A stretch of DNA of 37,486 nucleotides from Geobacteraceae bacterium GWC2_55_20 (lineage in GTDB: Bacteria; Desulfobacterota; Desulfuromonadia; Geobacterales; Pseudopelobacteraceae): NCBI GenBank assembly GCA_001802125.1, contig MGZK01000072.1, forward strand, positions 1 through 37,486. Direction: 5' to 3'. Positions 17,542 to 29,841 of this stretch are shown here, piece by piece. The notes beneath the pieces are model-generated. The model was not told the DNA's origin. It was given only the letters and a program-made list of their open reading frames with translations, and did no database searches. The translations under genes and the position numbers were made by a program. Each line of letters starts with the position of its first letter. Position 1 is the stretch's first letter.

Positions 17542-19326
17542 ATGGATACACTTGGTAACTGGAAACGGACACATTATTGCGGCGACCTGCGGGCGAGCGA
17601 CATCGGCAGCGAGGTAATCCTGATGGGTTGGGCTCTACGCCGCCGCGACCATGGCGGGCTGATCTTCATCGACCTGCGCGACCGCGAGGGCATCGCCCAG
17701 ATCGTATTCGACCCTGAGGTCAATGCTGCTTCCCATGCCGTGGCCGAATCGGTCCGCAGCGAATTCGTGCTGGCTGTCAGGGGTAAGGTTATTCCCCGTC
17801 CGGAAGGCACCGTCAACCCGGGTATGAAGACCGGCGAGGTGGAGATCCAGGTGTTGGAGTGCAAGCTACTCAACCGCTCCAAGCCGCTTCCCTTCATGCT
17901 GGACGAGCATAGCGACATCAACGAGAATATCCGCCTGAAATACCGTTATCTGGACCTGCGCCGTCCGCAGCTGCAGTACAACCTGATTCTGCGTTCCAAG
18001 GTGGCCCAGTTGACCCGTTCCTATCTGACCGATAACGGATTCATTGAGCTGGAAACGCCCTTCCTGACCAAATCCACACCCGAGGGCGCACGTGACTTCC
18101 TGGTGCCGTCCCGTATCAACCAGGGGCATTTCTATGCGCTGCCGCAGTCACCGCAGATATTCAAGCAGATCCTGATGATCTCCGGTTTTGACCGTTACTT
18201 CCAGGTCGTGCGCTGCTTCCGTGATGAGGATTTGCGCGCCGACCGTCAACCGGAATTCACCCAGATCGACTGCGAGATGTCATTCATCGACCGTGAGGAT
18301 ATCATCACCGTGATGGAGGGGTTGATCGCCCGTGTATTCAAGGAGACCAAGGGTGTCGAGATCCAGCTGCCGGTAGAGCGGATTACCTATGCCGAGGCCA
18401 TTAGGCGTTTTGGTGTGGATAATCCTGACATGCGTTTCGGCATGGAACTGTGCGATCTGACCGATCTGGTCAGTAAGTCCGGGTTCAAGGTGTTTGCCGA
18501 GGTGGCCTCGAAAGGCGGCATAATCAAGGGACTCAATGCCAAGGGGTGTTCGAAGTTTTCCCGCAAGGAAATCGATGATCTGACCGAATTCGTCAAGATC
18601 TATGGAGCCAAGGGACTGGCGTATGTCAAGATAGAGAACGGCGAGTGGCATTCTCCCATAGCCAAGTTCTTCACACCGGAAGAGATCGCGGCAATGAACA
18701 GCAACTTCGGCGCCGAAGAAGGGGACCTGCTGTTCTTCGTGGCGGACAAACCCAAGGTTGTCAACGATTCGCTCGGCAAGCTGCGCAACCACCTGGCGGC
18801 TCAGCTCAAGCTGACCAGCAAGGACGATTACCGTTTCGTCTGGGTAACCGACTTCCCGCTGTTGGAGTGGGACGAGGAGGAGGGGCGCTGGGCTGCGGTA
18901 CACCATCCCTTTACCGCGCCGATGGACGAGGACCTGGAATTCGTTGAATCCGACCCGGGCCGCTGCCGCGCCAAAGCTTATGACCTGGTGCTGAACGGCA
19001 ATGAAATTGGCGGCGGTTCGATCAGGATACACCAGGAGCAGGTCCAGTCGCTGATGTTCAAACTGCTGGGGATGTCAGTTGAATCTGCCCGCAGCAAGTT
19101 CGGCTTCCTGTTGGATGCCCTTGAGTTCGGTACACCACCGCACGGTGGCATCGCTTTCGGAATGGACCGTTTGATAATGCTGCTGACCGGCAGCGACTCC
19201 ATCAGGGATGTGATCGCATTCCCCAAAACCCAGAAAGGCGCCTGCATGATGTCCGAGGCTCCCTCTCCGGTTGATAACAAACAACTGCGTGAACTTGGTG
19301 TCAGGCTCGTGGAAAAACAGGGGTAA
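17542..19326 (+). CDS. aspS: Aspartyl-tRNA synthetase (non-discriminating type predicted)
   Basis: Class II synthetase that charges tRNA-Asp. With ATG 17542 it has 594 residues; the in-frame TTG at 17530 is rejected because it precedes and partly forms the GGAGGG ribosome site. The N-terminal anticodon-binding domain has [11 protein letters not shown] at 29-39. The catalytic core contains RYLDLRRPQ (motif 1 region), [20 protein letters not shown] (motif 2), and [10 protein letters not shown] (motif 3), plus the bacterial GAD insert. His37 and Gly89 correspond to the His and Gly reported to mark non-discriminating enzymes that also charge tRNA-Asn. If so, the cell needs GatCAB, which is not in the window. 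Confidence 0.95.
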   Translation: MDTLGNWKRTHYCGDLRASDIGSEVILMGWALRRRDHGGLIFIDLRDREGIAQIVFDPEVNAASHAVAESVRSEFVLAVRGKVIPRPEGTVNPGMKTGEVEIQVLECKLLNRSKPLPFMLDEHSDINENIRLKYRYLDLRRPQLQYNLILRSKVAQLTRSYLTDNGFIELETPFLTKSTPEGARDFLVPSRINQGHFYALPQSPQIFKQILMISGFDRYFQVVRCFRDEDLRADRQPEFTQIDCEMSFIDREDIITVMEGLIARVFKETKGVEIQLPVERITYAEAIRRFGVDNPDMRFGMELCDLTDLVSKSGFKVFAEVASKGGIIKGLNAKGCSKFSRKEIDDLTEFVKIYGAKGLAYVKIENGEWHSPIAKFFTPEEIAAMNSNFGAEEGDLLFFVADKPKVVNDSLGKLRNHLAAQLKLTSKDDYRFVWVTDFPLLEWDEEEGRWAAVHHPFTAPMDEDLEFVESDPGRCRAKAYDLVLNGNEIGGGSIRIHQEQVQSLMFKLLGMSVESARSKFGFLLDALEFGTPPHGGIAFGMDRLIMLLTGSDSIRDVIAFPKTQKGACMMSEAPSPVDNKQLRELGVRLVEKQG

Positions 19327-19337
19327 TAGATAAATTA

Positions 19338-20042
19338 ATGGGCCGCCCGGCAGTATGCATATTGCTGTTATCAGTACTGCTGCTGGCGGCCTGTTCCACA
19401 GCCGTTCCGACCTGGCGCGGCAAGGTCGGGCCCCTGGTCGAGGAGCTTGATCGCCAGAATGCGTCGCAACTGTTTCCCCAGGAATACCGCAACCTTCTGG
19501 AAACGTTCGAACATGGCGAGGCGATCTTCCATGTCCGGTCGGATGATAAGGAAGCGGATACCTACTATCAGCTTGCTTTTCAAAAAGCCGAATTGCTCCG
19601 CTCGCAACTTAGAAGCCTGAAACAGCGATTGGCGGAAGAAGAACGTCAGCGGTTATTGTTGCTGGCTGCCAAGGCCGAGGAAGAACGATTGATGCGGGAA
19701 GCGGTCGAGGCCGAAAAGCGACTGCGCGAGCAGGAGCGGGTTCAGGCCGAAGAAGCGGCAAAGGCTGCTGCCGCCGCCGCGCTTCAGAAAAAAACCGTAC
19801 CCAAAGAACCTCCGCAACAATTGTCCGCCCAATATACCGTCCGTCGCGGCGAAACATTGCCGCAGATTGCCGGCCGGCCGGAGATCTATAACGATTCATC
19901 GCTATGGCCGCTAATATATCGTTCCAATCGTGATCAGATCCGTGACCCCAAGCGCCTCTGGCCCGGACAAGTCCTTTCCATCCCGAGGCATTTCAGCCAT
20001 GATGATGCGCTAGAGGCTCGGCGTTATTCCAATAAAAAATAA
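19338..20042 (+). CDS. LysM-domain lipoprotein with coiled coil
   Basis: A 234-residue predicted lipoprotein. Residues 1-19 are a lipoprotein signal with the lipobox LAAC, lipidated Cys19. Residues about 85-160 are rich in Glu/Lys/Arg/Ala and form a long predicted coiled coil. Residues about 173-220 form a LysM-like peptidoglycan-binding domain, starting YTVRRGETLPQIAG and ending WPGQVLSIPR. This suggests a spacer between a membrane anchor and the cell wall; the specific function is unknown. It starts 11 bases after the aspS stop with a poor ribosome site, so translation may depend on coupling to aspS. No clear terminator follows. Confidence 0.8.
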   Translation: MGRPAVCILLLSVLLLAACSTAVPTWRGKVGPLVEELDRQNASQLFPQEYRNLLETFEHGEAIFHVRSDDKEADTYYQLAFQKAELLRSQLRSLKQRLAEEERQRLLLLAAKAEEERLMREAVEAEKRLREQERVQAEEAAKAAAAAALQKKTVPKEPPQQLSAQYTVRRGETLPQIAGRPEIYNDSSLWPLIYRSNRDQIRDPKRLWPGQVLSIPRHFSHDDALEARRYSNKK

Positions 20043-20194
20043 TAATTACCTCTGTCGAAGGCAGCTCAATCCCGCGAATACCCTTGATTAATCTTTTTTC
20101 CCAGCGCCATTCAGGCAGCAAAATGTCAATCAATTCATAAATTAACACAACTTAACTCACTGGCGGGGATAAGTCATAAACACATTAGAGTGCT

Positions 20195-20218
20195 ATGTTT
20201 TTTCTCAATGTTTTTTCT
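20195..20218 (+). repeat. Two 11-base direct repeats upstream of the icd promoter
   Basis: ATGTTTTTTCT occurs at 20195-20205 and again at 20208-20218, a period of 13 bases. The second copy abuts the -35 box at 20218. The T-rich composition could favour curvature, or act as a binding site or an UP-like element; chance cannot be excluded. Confidence 0.5.
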
Positions 20219-20246
20219 TGACAGCCCACGGTGTTTTGTATATTGT
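20218..20246 (+). promoter_or_regulatory. Sigma-70 type promoter of the monomeric isocitrate dehydrogenase gene
   Basis: A consensus TTGACA at 20218-20223 is followed after 17 bases by TATTGT at 20241-20246 (4 of 6 consensus bases). An alternative TATATT at 20239-20244 has shorter spacing. The predicted leader is about 110 bases. The -10 lies inside the dyad at 20234-20254, so a bound regulator would block RNA polymerase. Confidence 0.5.
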
Positions 20247-20254
20247 ATACAAAA
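20234..20254. promoter_or_regulatory. Operator-like inverted repeat over the icd promoter (GntR-like half-sites)
   Basis: TTTTGTATA (20234-20242) and TATACAAAA (20246-20254) form a perfect 9-bp dyad around three bases. Inside it, TTGTATACAA at 20243-20252 is itself a perfect palindrome and fits the general GntR-family pattern GT-M-K-AC. A weaker dyad, CGGTATATCG, with one unpaired position per arm, lies at 20276-20285. The regulator is not encoded nearby. Confidence 0.5.
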
Positions 20255-20346
20255 TTTTTAATCAGCCTTAATATGCGGTATATCGTATAGTTATGTTGAA
20301 TTGGACGTTTTGAGTTTTGAGCAAGCGGCTATCTAACCTGAACTAA

Positions 20347-22587
<2,241 letters not shown>

Positions 22588-22600
22588 ATAAATCCATGAT

Positions 22601-22631
22601 CAGGGTAGGCGGGAGAAATCCTCCTGCCCTG
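22601..22631 (+). terminator. Probable hairpin terminator after monomeric icd
   Basis: Arms at about 22601-22613 (CAGGGTAGGCGGG) and 22619-22631 (CCTCCTGCCCTG region) pair over roughly 13 positions with one mismatch and wobble pairs. Only a short T run follows, so termination may be partial or factor-assisted, and read-through into the second isocitrate dehydrogenase is possible. Confidence 0.5.
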
Positions 22632-22737
22632 TTTCAGATTGATCCTTCATGACTAGTCTGCTAATTAAGATTTAGCGGATTTAATATATCTGGATTCAGC
22701 TCGTTTTCTGATTTTACCTTGCCCGCAAGAGGGATTG

Positions 22738-25186
<2,449 letters not shown>

Positions 25187-25212
25187 TTACAAGATCGTTC
25201 TTATGAGCAACA

Positions 25213-25248
25213 GCAAAAGAAGGGCGGAGCTCTCCACCCTTCTTTTGC
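25213..25248 (+). terminator. Terminator-like hairpin between mdh and korD
   Basis: Arms of 17 bases at 25213-25229 (GCAAAAGAAGGGCGGAG) and 25232-25248 pair with a single mismatch. The right arm contains TTCTTTT after a GC-rich stem, giving an intrinsic terminator shape. It may separate or attenuate transcription between the dehydrogenases and the kor genes. I see no strong promoter in the 56 bases that remain before korD. Confidence 0.7.
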
Positions 25249-25304
25249 CTTGTTATAAGAGTTAATTCCACACCTTTTAATACGGAATAAAGGAGTCTTT
25301 CCAG

Positions 25305-25502
25305 ATGGAGAAAACATTGCCAAAAATTGAAATCATCGAGAAGTACTGCAAGGGGTGCCATATCTGTGTTGAATTCTGTCCTACCAAGGTTCTGGAGATG
25401 AAAGGATTCGTCGTTGCGGTCAAGAACCTGGAAGCCTGTATCAAGTGCATGCAGTGTGAGCTGCGTTGCCCTGATTTTGCAATCAAAGTTAGCGCCGAAT
25501 AA
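25305..25502 (+). CDS. korD: 2-oxoglutarate:ferredoxin oxidoreductase, ferredoxin-like subunit
   Basis: A 65-residue 2[4Fe-4S] ferredoxin-type subunit that carries electrons in the KorDABC complex. Two complete cluster motifs are present: Cys15, Cys18, Cys21, Cys25 followed by Pro, and Cys45, Cys48, Cys51, Cys55 followed by Pro. The AAGGAG ribosome site lies about ten bases before the ATG. It is the first gene of a four-gene block on the plus strand, 21 bases before korA. The small size and position match the delta-type subunit of 2-oxoacid:ferredoxin oxidoreductases. Confidence 0.93.
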   Translation: MEKTLPKIEIIEKYCKGCHICVEFCPTKVLEMKGFVVAVKNLEACIKCMQCELRCPDFAIKVSAE

Positions 25503-25523
25503 TTCTACGGGAGGAAATCAAAA

Positions 25524-26657
25524 GTGGCTAAAAAAGTAGCGTTTATGCAGGGTAACGAAGCCGCAGCTCATGGCGCATTATACGCCGGTTGCAATTTTTT
25601 CGGCGGATACCCGATCACACCATCGACCGAGGTTTCCGAGGTCCTGTCAATTGAGCTTCCTAAGGTTGGCGGAAAATTTATTCAGATGGAAGACGAGATT
25701 GGCGCCATGGCCGCATGCCTTGGCGCATCATTAACAGGCGCCAAGGCACTGACCTCCACATCGGGTCCGGGTCTTTCGCTCAAACAGGAGCTTATCGGTT
25801 ATGGCTGCATCGCCGAGATCCCATGTGTTGTTTTTAACGTAATGCGCGGCGGACCATCAACCGGTATGCCTACCGGACCGAGTCAGTCAGACGTGATGTG
25901 CGCCAAATGGGGTACTCACGGCGACCACGCCACTATCGCACTTATGCCTGCTTCAGTGCAGGAGTGCTATGACATGGTAGCTGAAGCTTTCAGCCTGGCT
26001 GAGAAGTACCGCATGCCGGTTCACGTCCTTCCGGACGAAATCATTGCCCATATGCGTGAGCGGATCGAGTTCCGTGAGCCGGGTGAGATTGAAATAACTC
26101 CTCGCAAGGCCCCGACCGTACCGCCGGAGCAGTACAAGCCGTACGACACCAGTTTCGGTGATGTGCCGCCGCTTGCAAACTTTGGTTCAGGTTACAGGTA
26201 TCATGTGACCGGTCTGAACAAGATGCAGGATGGTTTTCCAACCACCAAGGCAGAGATCGTACAGGCCGAGGAAGAGCGTCAGGTTCGCAAGGTTGATGCC
26301 TGTATAGACGATATCGTCACCTTTGAAGAGTATATGCTGGATGATGCCGAGGTGGTGGTTGTCGCCTATGGTTCCACCTCGCGTTCTGCCCGCTATGCCG
26401 TCAACGCTGCTCGCGAGCAGGGCATCAACGCAGGTATGTTCCGCATCAAAACCTTCTGGCCGTTCCCGGATAAACAGATCAAAGCTTTGGCCGCCAAGGT
26501 CAAGGGTTTTATCATTCCTGAAATGAACCTGGGGATGTGTTCCATCGAGCTGGAGCGTTGTGCACAGGGCAAAATCCCGGTGCTCGGCATATTCCGCGTA
26601 GATGGTGAGCCGATTAATCCGGAACAGATTGTAGAGAAGATTAAGGAGGTTAAATAA
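25524..26657 (+). CDS. korA: 2-oxoglutarate:ferredoxin oxidoreductase, alpha subunit
   Basis: The alpha subunit of the enzyme that converts 2-oxoglutarate and CoA to succinyl-CoA, CO2 and reduced ferredoxin. In 377 residues it has the pyrimidine-type domain opening NEAAAHGALYAGCNFFGGYP with YPITPSTE at 29-36, TSGPGLSLKQE near 88, and a transketolase-C-like region with VVAYGSTSRSARYA near 285. The start codon is GTG, backed by GGGAGGAA at 25509-25516. Substrate choice (2-oxoglutarate rather than another oxoacid) rests on the subunit set and the neighbouring TCA genes, not on a unique residue. korB starts two bases after the stop. Confidence 0.92.
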   Translation: MAKKVAFMQGNEAAAHGALYAGCNFFGGYPITPSTEVSEVLSIELPKVGGKFIQMEDEIGAMAACLGASLTGAKALTSTSGPGLSLKQELIGYGCIAEIPCVVFNVMRGGPSTGMPTGPSQSDVMCAKWGTHGDHATIALMPASVQECYDMVAEAFSLAEKYRMPVHVLPDEIIAHMRERIEFREPGEIEITPRKAPTVPPEQYKPYDTSFGDVPPLANFGSGYRYHVTGLNKMQDGFPTTKAEIVQAEEERQVRKVDACIDDIVTFEEYMLDDAEVVVVAYGSTSRSARYAVNAAREQGINAGMFRIKTFWPFPDKQIKALAAKVKGFIIPEMNLGMCSIELERCAQGKIPVLGIFRVDGEPINPEQIVEKIKEVK

Positions 26658-26659
26658 CC

Positions 26660-27478
26660 ATGGCTTTTGATTATGAAAAGTATCTCCGTCCAGGCAAACT
26701 TCCGCACATCTGGTGCCCAGGTTGCGGACACGGCATTGTTATGAAGGGTCTTATCCGGGCAATGGATACCCTTAAACTGGACATGAAAAATACAGCCATT
26801 GTTTCCGGTATTGGTTGTGCTTCACGTCTTCCCGGTTACATCGATTGCTGCACTCTGCACACCGCGCATGGTCGCGCGGCTGCTTTTGCCACCGGTGTCA
26901 AGATGGCCAAGCCCGAGATGAATGTTATTCTCTGCGGCGGAGACGGCGACGGAACCGCAATCGGCGGAAACCATTTCATCCACGCTTGCCGTCGCAATAT
27001 CGACATGACCTACATCATCATGAACAACTACATCTACGGCATGACCGGTGGGCAGTTCTCACCATGTACACCGACCGGACATAAGGCTTCCACAACACCT
27101 TACGGCAACCCTGATCCGGGTTTTGATATTGCCAAACTGGCAATCGGCGCCGGCGCTACTTTTGTTGCCCGTGGCACAGCGTTCCACGCCAACCAGATCG
27201 ACAAGCTGATTGCCGAAGCGATCCAGCACAAGGGTTTCTCGGTAGTCGAAATTCTGGATGATTGCCCGACCACCTACGGTCGCCGCAACAAATACAAGTC
27301 GGTCATTGAGATGATGAACCGTCTTAAAGAGGTTGCCGTTCCGGTTAAGGCTGCCGAAAAGATGACAGCCGAGCAGTTGAAGGGCAAGGTTCTGACCGGA
27401 GTCCTTTATAAAGACGATACAAAATCCGATTACACAACTGAGTACGCGAAGGTCATCGAGCGCGCTCAAGCCAAGTAA
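26660..27478 (+). CDS. korB: 2-oxoglutarate:ferredoxin oxidoreductase, beta subunit (TPP-binding)
   Basis: The thiamine diphosphate-binding subunit of KorDABC, 272 residues. The TPP/Mg motif is GDGDGTAIGGNHF at 94-106 with Asn122-Asn123 downstream (MNNYIYGMTGGQ). Cys19 and Cys22 in WCPGCGHG, Cys53 in IGCASR and a later Cys fit the cluster-ligand pattern of these beta subunits. An ideal AAGGAGG lies inside the end of korA, and only two bases separate the korA stop from this ATG, so the genes are tightly coupled. korC follows after 28 bases. Confidence 0.94.
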   Translation: MAFDYEKYLRPGKLPHIWCPGCGHGIVMKGLIRAMDTLKLDMKNTAIVSGIGCASRLPGYIDCCTLHTAHGRAAAFATGVKMAKPEMNVILCGGDGDGTAIGGNHFIHACRRNIDMTYIIMNNYIYGMTGGQFSPCTPTGHKASTTPYGNPDPGFDIAKLAIGAGATFVARGTAFHANQIDKLIAEAIQHKGFSVVEILDDCPTTYGRRNKYKSVIEMMNRLKEVAVPVKAAEKMTAEQLKGKVLTGVLYKDDTKSDYTTEYAKVIERAQAK

Positions 27479-27506
27479 CAATTACAGGAAAAGGAGCGAT
27501 ATATTC

Positions 27507-28052
27507 ATGTCAAGATATGAACTCAGGTTTTCCGGTGCGGGTGGACAGGGACTGATCACCGCCGGGATCATCATGGCTAAGGCCGCTTCGATCTACGAAG
27601 GGAAACAAGCCGTTCAGTCGCAGAGTTACGGTCCTGAAGCCCGTGGTGGCGCTTCTAAATCGGAAGTAATCATCTCCGACGGACCGATCGACTATCCGAA
27701 AGTCACCCAGTGCGATGCTTTGCTGGCTATGACGCAGGAAGCGGCAAACAAGTATTCACACGATCTCAAGGAAGGCGGCGTGCTGCTGATCGATTCCGAC
27801 CTGGTAACCAATATACCGGCCGGTAATTTCAAAACGGTAGCATTTCCGATCATCAATACCGCCAAAAACGATGTGGGCCGTGAAATCGTCGCCAATATCG
27901 TAGCGCTTGGCGCGATGGTTGCGTTGACTGGACAGGTTTCCAGGGAAAATGCCGAGAAAGCCGTTCTTTCAAGCGTTCCCGAGGCTTTTATCGAACTCAA
28001 CAAGACCGCGTTCAGCATGGGATTTGAAAAGGCTCTGGCTGCCAGCGCCTAG
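27507..28052 (+). CDS. korC: 2-oxoglutarate:ferredoxin oxidoreductase, gamma subunit
   Basis: The 181-residue gamma subunit of KorDABC. It shows GAGGQGLITAGIIMAKAA at about 10-27 and QSYGPEARGGASKSEVI at about 39-55, both hallmarks of the POR/KOR gamma family. The AAGGAG ribosome site is well placed before the ATG. It closes the kor block and is followed by a strong terminator 28 bases later, so korD-A-B-C appears to be a complete transcription unit. Confidence 0.94.
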   Translation: MSRYELRFSGAGGQGLITAGIIMAKAASIYEGKQAVQSQSYGPEARGGASKSEVIISDGPIDYPKVTQCDALLAMTQEAANKYSHDLKEGGVLLIDSDLVTNIPAGNFKTVAFPIINTAKNDVGREIVANIVALGAMVALTGQVSRENAEKAVLSSVPEAFIELNKTAFSMGFEKALAASA

Positions 28053-28080
28053 TTGTTGTTAGATCATGAGGCAATAAAAG

Positions 28081-28111
28081 AGCCCGGTGCGGAGAAGCAC
28101 CGGGCTTTTTT
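28081..28111. terminator. Strong intrinsic terminator after korC
   Basis: AGCCCGGTGC at 28081-28090 pairs perfectly with 28097-28106 around a six-base loop, followed by a T run. An A-rich run precedes the left arm, so it can also end the convergent minus-strand gene at 28146. Confidence 0.93.
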
Positions 28112-28145
28112 AATTTATTCGTGAAACTGTTTTATCCGGATTTAA

Positions 28146-28733
28146 TCAGTCATTGTTTCCGCGGTGCCGTCCACGATCCTGATGATCATCCCTGCCGCCT
28201 CCGTGATCCTTTTCATGCTTGCGCTCCTGCTTCTCGTATTTGCGCTCATTTTTCTCATATCTGCGTTCTTCCTTCTCATACCGTTTATGTTCCCTGCGCT
28301 CATTCTTTTCTTCCCTGCCCGGACGATAGTGGCGTCCCCGGTAGTGGTCTCGTTTCTGCTGGTATTCACGGTACTCATGTTCCCGGTGGTACCTGATTCT
28401 GTCGAGCTTGTAGTTGCGCACAGACGGAGGCAGGTGCTCGTGCCGGACCGTTGCCCAGGGACCGTTGTAGTGATTGGAACGATACCAGTTGTTACCCTGG
28501 AAGAGGTAGTAACTACCCGATATGAAGACCATGTCATAGGGCATGTCCACTCCGATGTAGAATCCGAGTGAAGGAGGGGCCAGGAATAGCGGAGGAGTCT
28601 GGAATACGACGCGCGGAAGGGCGGGAACCGGTATCGCGGGGGCTCCGATGCTGATATTTACGTTGGTTTCGGACAGTGCTAGTGGAGGTAATGCCAGAGA
28701 GGCGAGGAATACGGCGGCGATGGTTCTGTTCAT
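28146..28733 (-). CDS. Exported protein with charged 7-residue repeats
   Basis: A 195-residue protein I cannot assign to a function. Residues 1-21 form a signal peptide ending in ALS, with predicted cleavage before Glu22. Residues about 31-55 are Pro-rich. Residues 56-110 contain an aromatic segment with GVDMPYDMVFISGSYYLF and WYRSNHYNGPWATV, a pattern seen in small exported proteins of Geobacter-like bacteria (from memory). Residues about 111-195 are almost entirely Arg, Lys, Glu, His and Tyr, with four tandem 7-residue units at 149-176 (HKRYEKE, ERRYEKN, ERKYEKQ, ERKHEKD). The start has an AAGGAGTG ribosome site. It is 79 bases downstream of the methyltransferase gene on the same strand. 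Confidence 0.75.
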   Translation of the reverse strand: MNRTIAAVFLASLALPPLALSETNVNISIGAPAIPVPALPRVVFQTPPLFLAPPSLGFYIGVDMPYDMVFISGSYYLFQGNNWYRSNHYNGPWATVRHEHLPPSVRNYKLDRIRYHREHEYREYQQKRDHYRGRHYRPGREEKNERREHKRYEKEERRYEKNERKYEKQERKHEKDHGGGRDDHQDRGRHRGNND

Positions 28734-28812
28734 ATGACACTCCTTTTACAATTGAATTTTATGCAACAGACCAACTTGAAGCATAAAGGGTGCCAGCGGT
28801 GCCGAAGTCGTA

Positions 28813-29799
28813 TCAGTCGATGTTTCCGGTCATGATCCCGGCTCCGTTCGGAAGCGCCAGCGGATGCCTTGCTATATTGCGTATGCCTGCCTGCGTCATC
28901 ATTTCAGTCAGTTCACCCTGCGAATATGATTGCCCCTGCCGGGTTCCAACCAGCATGTTTAGAGAGAACAGGGCCGGGAATGGGGGAGAAGTCCGGTCGT
29001 CGTCAAGTATGAATTCCTGCACGATCACAAGACCGCCCGGTAGCAGGGTCCGAACCGCCTTCTCCAGGATGATGCCCGCGCCTTGCGGCCCTTCGCTGTG
29101 CAGAAGCTGGGATATCCAGACGACATCGTAACCGTTGCCGATATCATCGGTAATGATGTCGCCAGCTGAAAAACTGATCCGCTCGGTAAGGCCGTAACGC
29201 AGTACTGTTTCTTCTGCAAAACGCCTGGTTGTCGGCAGATCGTAGATTACTGCACGCAACCCGGGATTATGCAGGCAGAAATGTATTGCATAGGTGCCCG
29301 GACCACCGCCAAGATCAAGCAGCTTCTGGCGCCCGCCCAGGTCTATCGCCGGTACTACCTTCGGAGCAGCCAGGGAAGCCAGGTTGAACATACCCATCAG
29401 GAAATTTTCCAGGCTGGTTTCGTCGTCTGTACGGGAGGAGTTGGTGCGTACCGGTGTGCCGCTCTGCACCGACTCGTCCAGTCTTGCCCAGCTTGACATC
29501 AGGTTGTGGTGATGCATGATGATGTGTCCGAGGTATCCGTCGGATTGTTTTGAAAGGTATTTTTTAGAGGATGGGGTTACATCATAGAGCTCGCCATTTT
29601 TTACTAACAGACCGAGGGCGGCAAGCGCATTCAGCAACATGGTCAGGCCGCGCCGGTCGCATGATTCAAGGCCGGAAATGTCGGCGGCCGTGGCCGGGTT
29701 CTCCGACAGTCTGGTGAACAGGTCCAGTTTGACGGCTGCGTGCAAGGCACACGCGGCCCAGTAGCCACCTGACAGCTGAAGAAGCTCCGCTGGGTTCAT
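28813..29799 (-). CDS. SAM-dependent O-methyltransferase-like protein
   Basis: A 328-residue protein of the O-methyltransferase family 2 type (acetylserotonin/hydroxyneurosporene methyltransferase-like). Residues about 10-90 form the winged-helix dimerisation domain. The SAM-binding domain has motif I LLDLGGGPGTYA at 160-171 and an acidic loop at YDLP near 186-189. VWISQLLHSEG follows, with a His in the position where plant and bacterial relatives have the catalytic base. The substrate is unknown, and no biosynthetic partners are adjacent. The AAGGAGGA ribosome site supports the ATG. It lies 42 bases after the chemoreceptor gene on the minus strand, suggesting co-transcription. Confidence 0.82.
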   Translation of the reverse strand: MNPAELLQLSGGYWAACALHAAVKLDLFTRLSENPATAADISGLESCDRRGLTMLLNALAALGLLVKNGELYDVTPSSKKYLSKQSDGYLGHIIMHHHNLMSSWARLDESVQSGTPVRTNSSRTDDETSLENFLMGMFNLASLAAPKVVPAIDLGGRQKLLDLGGGPGTYAIHFCLHNPGLRAVIYDLPTTRRFAEETVLRYGLTERISFSAGDIITDDIGNGYDVVWISQLLHSEGPQGAGIILEKAVRTLLPGGLVIVQEFILDDDRTSPPFPALFSLNMLVGTRQGQSYSQGELTEMMTQAGIRNIARHPLALPNGAGIMTGNID

Positions 29800-29841
29800 G
29801 GTTTTGTTCCTCCTTGTCTCGAAAAAAGACTGTTATCGATT

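Noticed and set aside
20041-20105. Possible terminator after the LysM lipoprotein gene
   Set aside because: A T run is present near 20093, but the only nearby stems are three to four base pairs long.
22631-22737. Possible promoter for the dimeric isocitrate dehydrogenase (TTGATC then TAATTA at 17-base spacing)
   Set aside because: The -10 match is poor and several equally weak alternatives exist, so I do not call it.
28164-28571. Very hydrophobic plus-strand open frame that looks like a membrane protein
   Set aside because: It is the complement of the Glu/Lys/Arg-rich repeat region, whose codons read as Phe/Leu/Val/Ile on the other strand; it lacks a ribosome site, and the minus-strand gene has a signal peptide and good ribosome site.
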